This document shows, in pieces, positions 36,701 through 51,700 of a stretch of DNA of 64,000 nucleotides. Position 1 is the first letter of the stretch. Each line of letters begins with the position of its first letter. The DNA comes from Archivesica marissinica (taxonomy: Eukaryota > Mollusca > Bivalvia > Venerida > Vesicomyidae): positions 4,711,840-4,775,839 of the forward strand of contig CM026404.1 of assembly GCA_014843695.1 (NCBI GenBank), in the 5' to 3' direction. The notes under the pieces are model-generated. The model saw only the letters and a program-made list of their open reading frames with translations, did no database searches and was not told the origin of the DNA. The translations under genes and the position numbers were made by a program.

Positions 36701-39700
36701 ATATATGGCGACTACTTATCCACTGCATGATAGCTAAATGGCTGTCGTTTGTATGGAGATATAATAGTATATTAACCTAAATCTCTATGTAGTCTCAGTA
36801 ATATCTATGGAGGTGAGATATATATGGCGACTACTTATCAACTGCATGATAGCTAAATGGCTGCCGTTTGCATGGAGATATAATAGTATATTAACCTAAA
36901 TCTCTATGAAGTCCCAGTAATATCTATGGAGGTGGGATAGATATGGTGACTACTTATCCACTGCATGATAGCTAAATGGCTGTCGTTTGTATGGAGATAT
37001 AATAGTATATTAACCTAAATCTCTATGAAGTCCCAGTAATATCTATGGAGGTGGGATAGATATGGTGACTACTTATCCACTGCATGATAGCTAAATGGCT
37101 GTCGTTTGTATGGAGATATAATAGTATATTAACCTAAATCTCTATGAAGGAGAGGGTTAAGGGGTTTGACAGCACAAATGCTTCTTACGCGGTTGACCTC
37201 CTCATGACATATATGTCATGGTTGGGGCATATCTCGCAGTAGCAGCGCAGTATTCAAGGCTCGTCTGGTTGTCAAACTTGCGGCACGGGACGCATGCTTA
37301 GCATTGACGTTCTACAGAAATGATGGCGGTACGGCCGGATGCGGCTTATACCCTGAACAGGTAGCGACGAGGACCCCAGTGAAGAAACCGGAACCATTCT
37401 TGCTGCTGTGAGCTGACAAATGGTGGAGGATGTTGCCCTAAAAGGGACCGTTTACAGAAAGAAGCAGGACTTGTCACCCTGGACCAGAGGAAGCCACATT
37501 ATGATGTATACCAGACCCACAACGGACATAGGAAGAATAATCTACTTAGAGAAATCAGTCACCCACATAAACCGAGGCGACATTAAATAAAGCTACACAC
37601 CATCATCAGTTTCCTACCTGATAGCCTGAAACAGAGACTCTGTATACTTGAGCTGTAGATTGTATACTCTCTGATGATAATTAACTTCCTCCCGCAAACA
37701 TTTAGTCTGAAAGATGAATACATGGTTAGACACATGCCCCCAGAAATCAACAAAATAAATGTATGTGAATAGATATGGCACCCAATTCCAAATCTATAGT
37801 TGTCTTCCACATCCGTACTTGGAAGTTGCAAGCAATTCCAAATCTATAGTTGTCTTCCACATTTGTACTTGGAAGTTGTAAGCAATTCCAAATCTATAGT
37901 TGTCTTCCACATCTGTACTTGGAAGTTGTAATCAGTTCCAAATCTATAGTTGTCTTCCACTCTTGTACTTGGAAGTTGTAAGCAATTCCAAATCTATAGT
38001 AGTCTTCCACATCTGTACTTGGAAGTTGTAAGCAATTCCAAATCTATAGTTGTCTTCCACATCTGTACTTGGAAGTTGTAAGCAATTCCAAATCTATAGT
38101 TGTCTTCCACTCTTGTACTTGGAAGTTGTAAGCAATTCCAAATCTATAGTAGTCTTCTGCTCTTGTACTTGGAAGTTGTAAGCAATTCCAAATCAATAGT
38201 AGTCTTCTGCTCTTGTACTTGGAAGTTGTAAGCAATTCCAAATCTATAGTAGTCTTCCACATCTGTACTTGGAAGTTGTAAGCAATTCCAAATCTATAGT
38301 AGTCTTCCACATCTGTACTTGGAAGTTGTAAGCAATTCCAAATCTATAGTTGTCTTCCACATCTGTACTTGGAAGTTGTAAGCAATTCCAAATCTATTCC
38401 TTCAAACAGATGCCATGTTGAAAATTATTGAAGAACATGTGATCCTACCGGGTCTTCCAAATATCGACTACCGGAAACAGAATTGAAACAAATGGAATAG
38501 AAAAAGTAAATAGATCTACCGTCGTACAAAGTGAATAGCCTAACTCACATCTGTACAAGTAATATGTCAACATGTAAAACCCCAGTACTGTGAATGATAA
38601 TGTCCGCATTGTCAGGTGTTGTATATCAAGAAAGACAAAACGTAAATACCTGATTGTGAAGCATGTATATTTTATAGTTATATGCTTTCACCAGGGCCTG
38701 AATGAGTTGATTGAGGTCCTCTGACCTTGACCTTGCTGGTAGACAAGCAATAACCCGCTCAGCTGTTATCTCCTTCAGTGCACATCTTCTTAACGGTGGC
38801 TGCAAGGTTACACAGAAACGTAAGCCTATTTCTTTGCTAGTCTAGTTCTGTTCTAGGAAATCATTATGAAGTAAAGTATTACAAGATATTCATTCGACAA
38901 CAATCTTAGTTTATACAAATTTAGTTTAGCTTGATTGCGAAACAAGTTCTTACAACTTTCGAGACCTCATTCCTGATGGAATCCATCAAAGAGAGAAGAG
39001 ACAATATGGAATTTAAATGCCTTGCTTAAGGACACGGTTACAGCTGGGCTCGAACTCCAGGCCTTTTCACACCTGAAGCGAACGCGCTACCATTGAGGAC
39101 GTAAACTAATGTTGTCAGAACTTGTTGTCCAACCCTTTTTGCCTGTATTTCCTTGTATATATGAATAATTGTGCAGAATGTGTTGATTATATATATGTAT
39201 AGAGCAAATAAAATATTATTAAACTAAACTACCATTGTGCTATCATGACTTCCACAGTAGGTTGAGTGATTATGGAAAGTTACTTTACCCAAGGTGCACA
39301 AGGATAAAGCATGGTCAGGTCCAACAAATCACAGCTACAGTCCTTCATCATAGCACAGGACTTTAGAATCTGGGTCATCAGCCTCTCTCTGGCAGCTGTG
39401 GTTACATGACATGAAGTCCACATATATCCTGAGTCATTGCTGGTTTCTGTATGCATGGCGGAATGCAGGTGAATCAGATCTTTGTATAGACAGCTCAGTT
39501 TGCTCTCCAATTTTGTCTGTATAAACAAATATATGCATTGTATGTGGGAACATTGTATCAAACACTAAGAAACAACTTGACAGTCAAATACCCAGGTTGC
39601 CAAATAGCACGGTAGAAAGTAATATAAAAGTAGAAGAATAAAGCAGATGCTTTCAGCTGGTGTATGACACGCACATATACATGCTCTATTACAATCTAAC

Positions 39701-42700
39701 AGTTGAGTTACTTTCATCGCCGAGCTCGCTGTTTGTTTAACAATGAACAGTTGGTGTACAGCTGATACAAACAATACAACCATATTAGATTTTGGCAATT
39801 TAATGTTTATTGTTAGCAAAGTTGACATTGAAACATTGGCTTATTTTCTTACCCAGTAAACTGTAGTTCACCCTCTCTGATGGTATTGTGTTGTAGTTCA
39901 GTCAGTCAATCTGACAATCAGTACATACAGTAGTCATTTTTGTAACCGTCCTCCATGGTCAAGTGGGTAAGGTTGAGCCTAGATTTACCAGAGAGAGGCT
40001 AGGTTTACCAGAGAGGATAGGTTTACCAGAGAGGATAGGTTTACCAGAGAGGACAGGTTTACCAGAGAGGACAGGTTTACCAGAGAGGATAGGTTTACCA
40101 GAGAGGATAGGTTTACCAGAGAGGATAGGTTTACCAGAGAGGATAGGTTTACCAGAGAGGACAGGTTTACCAGAGAGGACATGTTTACCAGAGAGGATAG
40201 GTTTACCAGAGAGGATAGGTTTACCAGAGAGGATAGGTTTACCAGAGAGAGGATAGTTATGTTATATTTCGGGTTTTACGCCTGCATCAGCACCATTTCG
40301 GGCTATATCGCCGACGGGCAGTTTACTTAACAACATCTTTCCTGGGCAGGCTCCAGCGGTTAACCAGTACTTGGGTGGGAGAGAGAGGATAGGTTTACCA
40401 GAGAGGTTAGGTTTACCAGAGAGGCTAGGTTTACCAGAGAAATGTTAGGCTTACCAGAGAGGCTAGGTTTACCAGAGAAAGGTTAGATTTACCAGAGAGA
40501 GGATAGGTTTACCAGAGAGGTTAGGTTTACCAGAGAAATGTTAGGCTTACCAGAGAGGCTAGGTTTACCAGAAAAAGGTTAGGCTTACCAGAGAGAGGAT
40601 AGGTTTACCAGAGAGGTTAGGTTTACCAGAGAGATGATAGGTTTACCAGAGAGGCTAGGTTTACCAGAGAAAGGTTAGATTTACCAGAGAGGATAGGCTT
40701 ACTAGAGGTTAGGTTTACCAGAGAGAGGATAGGTTTACCAGAGACAGGTTAGATTTACCAGAGAGAGGATAGGTTTACCAGAGAGGATAGGTTTACCAGA
40801 GAGAGCCTAGGTTTACCAGAGAGAGGCTAGGTTTTCCAGAGAGAGGATAGGTTTACCAGAGAGGCTAGGTTTACCAGAGAGAGGCTAGGTTTACCAGAGA
40901 AAGGGTAGGTTTACCAGAGAAAGGTTAGGCTTACCACATGTTTGAGGTTTAGGTGTTGGATACTGCCTGTAGCTATCTCTAGCAGGGTCACGTCATTATC
41001 TCCACTTGCCTGCAGGAAGTCACTGGTGAAGTTTAACGGCCTTGATAAATTCTCTGTTGTTTTATTCTGCAATATCACACATAATCCTATCAACACATGT
41101 GTAAAATTACACATAATACCATCAACACATGAGTAAAATTACACACAATACCACCAAGTTCTCAACACATGTGTAAAATTACACACAATACCACCAAGTT
41201 CTCAACACATGAGTAAAATTACACACAATACCATTAACACATGTGTAAAAGTACACATAATACCAACAAGCAAGTTCTCAACACATGAGTAAAATTACAC
41301 ACAATACCATCAAGTTCTCAACACATGTGTAAAATTACACACAATACCATCAAGTTCTCAACACATGTGTAAAATTACACACAATACCATTAACACATGT
41401 GTAAAATTACACATAATACCATCAAGTTCTCAACACATGAGTAAAATTACACATAATACCATCAACATATGTGTAAATTAACCATGATTTCTGACTAGTA
41501 CAGCATTGTGGACAAATAGCTGTGTTCCCTGTCTTTATTTTTACCTCAATTTGTTTGTAAAGTTTGATTCTTGCCGACTCGGCTGTTTCAATCATGAGAG
41601 TCAACTCCGACCTCTCCATGGAAACGTGAGGACCATGTACATCCTTGCTCATGTAACACCTGAAATATACATAACATAGAGACTGATTATGTCGTGTATG
41701 CCCTGGTTCCTGGCCTGTGATAGTTACTGGGAGAAATCCACAAACAGAAAGTATTACAAATTAAAGCTTCTAATTGATATTAGAATGCATCATTTTAATT
41801 AGAACATGATGTCTCAGTAGTAACCAGCACATGATACATGATGTCTCGGTAGTAACCAGCACATGATGTCTCGGTAGTAATCAGCACATGATACATGATG
41901 TCTCAGTAGTAACCAGCACATGATGTCTCGGTAGTAACCAGCACATGATACATGATGTCTCGGTAGTAACCAGCACATGATACATGATATCTCAGTAGTA
42001 ACCAGCACATGATACATGATGTCTCGGTAGTAACCAGCACATGATACATGATGTCTCAGTAGTAACCAGCACATGATACATGATGTCTCGGTAGTAACCA
42101 ACACATGATACATGATGTCTCGGTAGTAACCAGCACATGATGTCTCGGTAGTAACCAGCACATGATACATGATGTCTCAGTAGTAACCAGCACATGATAC
42201 ATGATGTCTCGGTAGTAACCAGCACATGATGTCTCGGTAGTAACCAGCACATGATACATGATGTCTCGGTAGTAACCAGCACATGATGTCTCGGTAGTAA
42301 CCAGCACATGATACATGATGTCTCGGTAGTAACCAGCACATGATACATGATGTCTCGGTAGTAACCAACACATGATACATGATGTCTCGGTAGTAACCAG
42401 CACATGATACATGATGTCTCGGTAGTAACCAGCACATGATACATGATGTCTCGGTAGTAACCAGCACATGATACATGATGTCTCGGTAGTAACCAGCACA
42501 TGATACATGATGTCTCGGTAGTAATCAGCACATGATACATGATGTCTCAGTAGTAACCAGCGCATGATACATGATGTCTCGGTAGTAACCAACACATGAT
42601 ATATGATGTCTTGGTAGTAACCAGCACATGATACATGATGTCTCGGTAGTAACCAGCACATGATACATGATGTCTCGGTAGTAACCAGCACATGATACAT

Positions 42701-45700
42701 GATGTCTCGGTAGTAACCAGCACATGATACATGATGTCTCGGTAGTAACCAGCACATGATACATGATGTCTCGGTAGTAACCAGCACATGATACATGATG
42801 TCTCGGTAGTAACCAACATATGATGTCTCGGTAGTAAACCAGCACATGATACATGATGTCTCGGTAGTAACCAGCACATGATACATGATGTCTTGGTAGT
42901 AACCAGCACATGATGTCTCGGTAGTAACCAGCACATGATACATGATGTCTCAGTAGTAACCAGCACATGATACATGATGTCTCGGTAGTAACCAACATAT
43001 GATACATGATGTCTCGGTAGTAACCAACACATGATACATGATGTCTCGGTAGTAACCAACATATGATACATGATGTCTCGGTAGTAACCAGCACATGATA
43101 CATGATGTCTCGGTAGTAACCAACATATGATACATGATGTCTCAGTAGTAACCAGCACATGATACATGATGTCTCGGTAGTAACCAACACATGATACATG
43201 ATGTCTCGGTAGTAACCAACACATGATTCATGATGTCTCGGTAGTAACCAACACATGATACATGATGTCTCGGTAGTAACCAACACATGATTCATGATGT
43301 CTCGGTAGTAAACCAGCACATGATACATGATGTCTCGGTAGTAACCAATACATGATGCATTGTTAGTAAACCAGCACATGATACATGATGCATTGTTAGT
43401 AAACCAGCACATGATACATGATGCATTGTTAGTAAACCAGCACATGATACATTGTTAGTAAACCAGCACATGATACATGGTGTCTCGGTAGTAACCAGCA
43501 CATGATACATGATGCATTGTTAGTAAACCAGGACATGATACATGATGCATTGTTAGTAAACCAGCACATGATACATGATGCATTGTTAATAAACCAGCGC
43601 ATGATACATGATGCATTGTTAGTAAACCAGCACATGATACATGATGTCTCGGTAGTAAACCAGCTCATGATACATGATGCATTGTTAGTAAACCAGCACA
43701 TGATACATGATGCATTGATAGCAAACCAGCACATGATACATGATGCATTGTTAGTAAACCAGCACATGATACATGATGTCTCGGTAGTAAACCAGCACAT
43801 GATACATGATGCATTGTTAGTAAACCAGCACATGATACATGATGTCTTGGTAGTAACCAGCACATGATACATGATGCATTGTTAGTAAACCAGCACATGA
43901 TACATGATGTCTTGGTAGTAACCAGCACATGATGTCTCGGTAGTAACCAGCACATGATACATGATGTCTCGTTAGTAACCAACATATGATACATGATGTC
44001 TCGGTAGTAACCAGCACATGATACATGATGTCTCGGTAGTAACCAACACATGATACACGATGTCTCGGTAGTAACCAACATATGATACATGATGTCTCGG
44101 TAGTAACCAGCACATGATGTCTCGGTAGTAACCAGCATATGATACATGATGTCTCGGTAGTAACCAGCACATGATACATGATGTCTCGGTAGTAACCAAC
44201 ATATGATACATGATGTCTCGGTAGTAACCAACACATGATACATGATGTCTCGGTAGTAACCATCACATGATACATGATGTCTCAGTAGTAACCAGCACAT
44301 GATAGTAGTAACCAGCACATGATACATGATGTCTCGGTAGTAACCAACATATGATACATGATGTCTCGGTAGTAACCAGCACATGATACATGATGTCTCG
44401 GTAGTAACCAACACATGATACATGATGTCTCGGTAGTAACCAACATATGATACATGATGTCTCAGTAGTAACCAGCATATGATACATGATGTCTCAGTAG
44501 TAACCAGCACATGATACATGATGTCTCGGTAGTAACCAACACATGATTCATGATGTCTCGGTAGTAACCAGCACATGATGTCTCGGTAGTAACCAGCACA
44601 TGATGTCTCGGTAGTAACCAGCACATGATGTCTCGGTAGTAACCAGCACATGATACATGATGTCTCGGTAGTAACCAGCACATGATTCATGATGTCTCGG
44701 TAGTAACCAACACATGATACATGATGCATTGTTAGTAAACCAGGACATGGTACATGATGCATTGTTAGTAAACCAGCACATGATACATGATGCATTGTTA
44801 GTAAACCAGCACATGATACATGATGTCTCGGTAGTAAACCAGCACATGATACATGATGTCTCAGTAGTAACCAGCACATGATACATGATGTATTCAGTTT
44901 TGAGGGGATTCCCTGTAGATGTATACTGTGATCGATAATATCAAACAACTAAAATCATAACAAAACAAAATATCAGATAAGGAAATGAATAGCAATGCCG
45001 TGTACATGCACATGGTTTGTATTGCACACATGTGATTATGTTACATGAGGATCATGTATGACCTCACAGATCAATGACCTGAACAATACACCTGTACCAC
45101 AGTGTCAAATACCAGCCATACTCACCTGTAACACGATCTCGCTTATAAGACGACCCCGTATTTTGGTCATGAAATATGTGGCGTATTTTGGTCATGAAAT
45201 ATGTGGATTTTGGCATGCACGCACCGCACCCACTTATAAGACAGGTTGATAAAATGGACACCAGATCATGTATAAATTGCATGTTTGGCCAGTGCAAGAC
45301 TGAAAGTTGAAGACATTTTCAGTGTCAGAGTGCTTTCATTTCTAAAAACGTAATTATGGATTATTACATAATCTGTCTTATAGGCGGGTATGGATGGATT
45401 TGCATAAAACCTTGACATACGTTCGTCACTTATGTACTATAATTGTCTAATTTATCTGAGATTTACCTGCATCTATCTCCTAGCCACTGTAGATTGTTTT
45501 CAACTTCAAACAGAGTTTCACTTCTAGATGACAGAGCCTCACTAAATAACATCAACTGCAAACAGAGTTTCACTTCTAGATGACAGAGCATCACTAAATA
45601 ACATCAACTGCAAACAGAGTTTCACTTCTAGATGACAGAGCCTCACTAAATAACATCAACTGCAAACAGAGTTTCACTTCTAAATGACAGAGCCTCACTA

Positions 45701-48700
45701 AATAGTAAATAACATCAACTGCAAACAGAGTTTCACTTCTAGATGACAGAGCATCACTAAATAACATCAACTGCAAACAGAGTTTCACTTCTAGATGACA
45801 GTGCCTCACTAAATAACATCAACTACAAACAGAGCATCACTAAATAACATCAACTGCAAACAGAGTGTCACTTCTAGATGACAGAGCATCACTAAATAAT
45901 ATCAACTACAAACAGAGCATCACTAAATAACATCAACTGCAAACAGAGTTTCACTTCTAGATGACAGAGCCTCACTAAATAACATCAACTACAAACAGAG
46001 CATCACTAAATAACATCAACTGCAAACAGAGTTTCACTTCTAGATGACAGAGCATCACTAAATAACATCAACTGCAAACAGAGCCTCACTAAATAACATC
46101 AACTGCAAACAGAGTTTCACTTCTAGATGACAGAGCATCACCAAATAACATCAACTGCAAACAGAGTTTCACTTCTAGATGACAGAGCCTCACTAAATAA
46201 CATCAACTGCAAACAGAGTTTCACTTCTAGATGACAGTGCCTCACTAAATAACATCAACTACAAACAGAGCATCACTAAATAACATCAACTGCAAACAGA
46301 GTTTCACTTCTAGATGACAGAGCCTCACTAAATAACATCAACTGCAAACAGAGTTTCACTTCTAGATGACAGTGCCTCACTAAATAACATCAACTACAAA
46401 CAGAGCATCACTACATAACATCAACTGCAAACAGAGCATCACTAAATAACATCAACTGCAAACAGAGTTTCACTTCTAGATGACAGAGCCTCACTAAATA
46501 ACATCAACTGCAAACAGAGTTTCACTTCTAGATGACAGTGCCTACCTAAATAACATCAACTACAAACAGAGCATCACTACATAACATCAACTGCAAACAG
46601 AGTTTCACTTCTAGATGACAGAGCCTCACTAAATAACATCAACTGCAAACAGAGTTTCACTTCTAGATGACAGTGCCTCACTAAATAACATCAACTACAA
46701 ACAGAGCATCACTAAATAACATCAACTGCAAACAGAGCATCACTAAATAACATCAACTGCAAACAGAGTTTCACTTCTAGATGACAGAGCCTCACTAAAT
46801 AACATCAACTGCAAACAGAGTTTCACTTCTAGATGACAGAGCCTCACTAAATAACATCAACTGCAAACAGAGCATCACTAAATAACATCAACTGCAAACA
46901 GAGTTTCACTTCTAGATGACAGAGCCTCACTAAATAACATCAACTGCAAACAGAGTTTCACTTCTAGATGACAGTGCCTCACTAAATAACATCAACTACA
47001 AACAGAGCATCACTAAATAACATCAACTGCAAACAGAGCCTCACTAAATAACATCAACTACAGAGTTTCACTTCTAGATGACAGAGCATCACTAAATAAC
47101 ATCAACTGCAAACAGAGCATCACTAAATAACATCAACTGCAAACAGAGTTTCACTTCTAGATGACAGAGCATCACTAAATAACATCAACTGCAAACAGAG
47201 TTTCACTTCTAGATGACAGAGCCTCACTAAATAACATCAACTGCAAACAGAGTTTCACTTCTAGATGACAGAGCCTCACTAAATAACATCAACTGCAAAC
47301 AGAGTTTCACTTTTAGATGACAGAGCCTCACTAAATAACATCAACTGCAAACAGAGTTTCACTTCTAAATGACAGAGCCTCACTAAATAGTAAATAACAT
47401 CAACTGCAAACAGAGTTTCACTTCTAGATGACAGTGCCTCACTAAATAACATCAACTACAAACAGAGCATCACTAAATAACATCAACTGCAAACAGAGCA
47501 TCACTAAATAACATCAACTGCAAACAGAGTTTCACTTCTAGATGACAGAGCCTCACTAAATAACATCAACTGCAAACAGAGTTTCACTTATAGATGACAG
47601 TGCCTCACTAAATAACATCAACTGCAAACAGAGCATCACTAAATAACATCAACTGCAAACAGAGTTTCACTTCTAGATGACAGAGCCTCACTAAATAACA
47701 TCAACTGCAAACAGAGTTTCACTTCTAGATGACAGTGCCTCACTAAATAACATCAACTGCAAACAGAGTTTCACTTCTAGATGACAGTGCCTCACTAAAT
47801 AACATCAACTACAAACAGAGCATCACTAAATAACATCAATTGCAAACAGAGCCTCACTAAATAACATCAACTACAGAGTTTCACTTCTAGATGACAGAGC
47901 ATCACTAAATAACATCAACTGCAAACAGAGCATCACTAAATAACATCAACTGCAAACAGAGTTTCACTTCTAGATGACAGAGCATCACTAAATAACATCA
48001 ACTGCAAACAGAGTTTCACTTCTAGATGACAGAGCCTCACTAAATAACATCAACTGCAAACAGAGTTTCACTTCTAGATGACAGAGCCTCACTAAATAAC
48101 ATCAACTGCAAACAGAGTTTCACTTCTAGATGACAGAGCCTCACTAAATAACATCAACTGCAAACAGAGTTTCACTTCTAAATGACAGAGCCTCACTAAA
48201 TAGTAAATAACATCAACTGCAAACAGAGTTTCACTCTAGATGACAGTGCCTCACTAAATAACATCAACTACAAACAGAGCATCACTAAATAACATCAACT
48301 GCAAACAGAGTTTCACTTCTAGATGACAGAGCCTCACTAAATAACATCAACTGCAAACAGAGTTTCACTTCTAGATGACAGAGCCTCACTAAATAACATC
48401 AACTGCAAACAGAGTTTCACTTCTAGATGACAGTGCCTCACTAAATAACATCAACTACAAACAGAGCATCACTAAATAACATCAACTGCAAACAGAGTTT
48501 CACTTCTAGATGACAGAGCCTCACTAAATAACATCAACTGCAAACAGAGTTTCACTTCTAGATGACAGAGCCTCACTAAATAACATCAACTGCAAACAGA
48601 GTTTCACTTCTAGATGACAGAGCCTCACTAAATAACATCAACTGCAAACAGAGCATCACTAAATAACATCAACTGCAAACAGAGTTTCACTTCTAGATGA

Positions 48701-51700
48701 CAGAGCCTCACTAAATAACATCAACTGCAAACAGAGTTTCACTTCTAGATGACAGAGCCTCACTAAATAACATCAACTGCAAACATAGCATCACTAAATA
48801 ACATCAACTACAAACAGAGCATCACTAAATAACATCAACTGCAAACAGAGTTTCACTTCTAGATGACAGAGCCTCACTAAATAACATCAACTGCAAACAG
48901 AGTTTCACTTCTAGATGACAGAGCCTCACTAAATAACATCAACTGCAAACAGAGTTTCACTTCTAGATGACAGAGCCTCACTAAATAACATCAACTGCAA
49001 ACAGAGCCTCACTAAATAACATCAACTACAGAGTTTCACTTCTAGATGACAGAGCATCACTAAATAACATCAACTGCAAACAGAGCATCACTATATAACA
49101 TCAACTGCAAACAGAGTTTCACTTCTAGATGACAGAGCCTCACTAAATAACATCAACTGCAAACAGAGTTTCACTTCTAGATGACAGTGCCTCGCTAAAT
49201 AACATCAACTGCAAACAGAGCATCACTAAATAACATCAACTACAAACAGAGCATCACTAAATAAAATCAACTGCAAACAGAGTTTCACTTCTAGATGACA
49301 GAGCCTCACTAAATAACATCAACTGCAAACAGAGTTTCACTTCTAGATGACAGAGCCTCACTAAATAATATCAACTGCAAACAGCATCACTATATAACAT
49401 CAACTGCAAACAGAGTTTCACTTCTAGATGACAGAGCCTCACTAAATAACATCAACTGCAAACAGAGTTTCACTTCTAGATGACAGTGCCTCACTAAATA
49501 ACATCAACTGCAAACAGAGCATCACTAAATAACATCAACTACAAACAGAGCATCACTAAATAACATCAACTGCAAACAGAGTTTCACTTCTAGATGACAG
49601 AGCATCACCAAATAACATCAACTGCAAACAGAGTTTCACTTCTAGATGACAGAGCCTCACTAAATAACATCAACTGCAAACAGAGTTTCACTTCTAGATG
49701 ACAGTGCCTCACTAAATAACATCAACTACAAACAGAGCATCACTAAATAACATCAACTGCAAACAGAGTTTCACTTCTAGATGACAGAGCCTCACTAAAT
49801 AACATCAACTGCAAACAGAGTTTCACTTCTAGATGACAGTGCCTCACTAAATAACATCAACTACAAACAGAGCATCACTACATAACATCAACTGCAAACA
49901 GAGCATCACTAAATAACATCAACTGCAAACAGAGTTTCACTTCTAGATGACAGAGCCTCACTAAATAACATCAACTGCAAACAGAGTTTCACTTCTAGAT
50001 GACAGTGCCTACCTAAATAACATCAACTACAAACAGAGCATCACTACATAACATCAACTGCAAACAGAGTTTCACTTCTAGATGACAGAGCCTCACTAAA
50101 TAACATCAACTGCAAACAGAGTTTCACTTCTAGATGACAGTGCCTCACTAAATAACATCAACTACAAACAGAGCATCACTAAATAACATCAACTGCAAAC
50201 AGAGCATCACTAAATAACATCAACTGCAAACAGAGTTTCACTTCTAGATGACAGTGCCTACCTAAATAACATCAACTACAAACAGAGCATCACTACATAA
50301 CATCAACTGCAAACAGAGTTTCACTTCTAGATGACAGAGCCTCACTAAATAACATCAACTGCAAACAGAGTTTCACTTCTAGATGACAGTGCCTCACTAA
50401 ATAACATCAACTACAAACAGAGCATCACTAAATAACATCAACTGCAAACAGAGCATCACTAAATAACATCAACTGCAAACAGAGTTTCACTTCTAGATGA
50501 CAGAGCCTCACTAAATAACATCAACTGCAAACAGAGTTTCACTTCTAGATGACAGTGCCTCACTAAATAACATCAACTGCAAACAGAGCATCACTAAATA
50601 ACATCAACTGCAAACAGAGTTTCACTTCTAGATGACAGAGCCTCACTAAATAACATCAACTGCAAACAGAGTTTCACTTCTAGATGACAGTGCCTCACTA
50701 AATAACACAACTACAAACAGAGCATCACTAAATAACATCAACTGCAAACAGAGCATCACTAAATAACATCAACTGCAAACAGAGTTTCACTTCTAGATGA
50801 CAGAGCATCACTAAATAACATCAACTGCAAACAGAGCATCACTAAATAACATCAACTGCAAACAGAGTTTCACTTCTAGATGACAGAGCATCACTAAATA
50901 ACATCAACTGCAAACAGAGTTTCACTTCTAGATGACAGAGCCTCACTAAATAACATCAACTGCAAACAGAGTTTCACTTCTAGATGACAGTGCCTCACTA
51001 AATAACATCAACTACAAACAGAGCATCACTAAATAACATCAACTGCAAACAGAGCATCACTAAATAACATCAACTGCAAACAGAGTTTCACTTCTAGATG
51101 ACAGAGCCTCACTAAATAACATCAACTGCAAACAGAGTTTCACTAGATGACAGTGCCACTAAATAACATCAACTGCAAACAGAGCATCACTAAATAACAT
51201 CAACTGCAAACAGAGTTTCACTTCTAGATGACAGAGCCTCACTAAATAACATCAACTGCAAACAGAGTTTCACTTCTAGATGACAGTGCCTCACTAAATA
51301 ACATCAACTACAAACAGAGCATCACTAAATAACATCAACTGCAAACAGAGCCTCACTAAATAACATCAACTGCAAACAGAGTTTCACTTCTAGATGACAG
51401 AGCCTCACTAAATAACATCAACTGCAAACAGAGTTTCACTTCTAGATGACAGTGCCTCACTAAATAACATCAACTACAAACAGAGCATCACTAAATAACA
51501 TCAACTGCAAACAGAGTTTCACTTCTAGATGACAGAGCCTCACTAAATAACATCAACTGCAAACAGAGTTTCACTTCTAGATGACAGTGCCTCACTAAAT
51601 AACATCAACTACAAACAGAGCATCACTAAATAACATCAACTGCAAACAGAGCCTCACTAAATAACATCAACTACAGAGTTTCACTTCTAGATGACAGAGC

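Noticed and set aside
41814..44948. ORFs up to 427 codons
   Set aside because: Translated minisatellite; overlapping frames on the same DNA all stay open.
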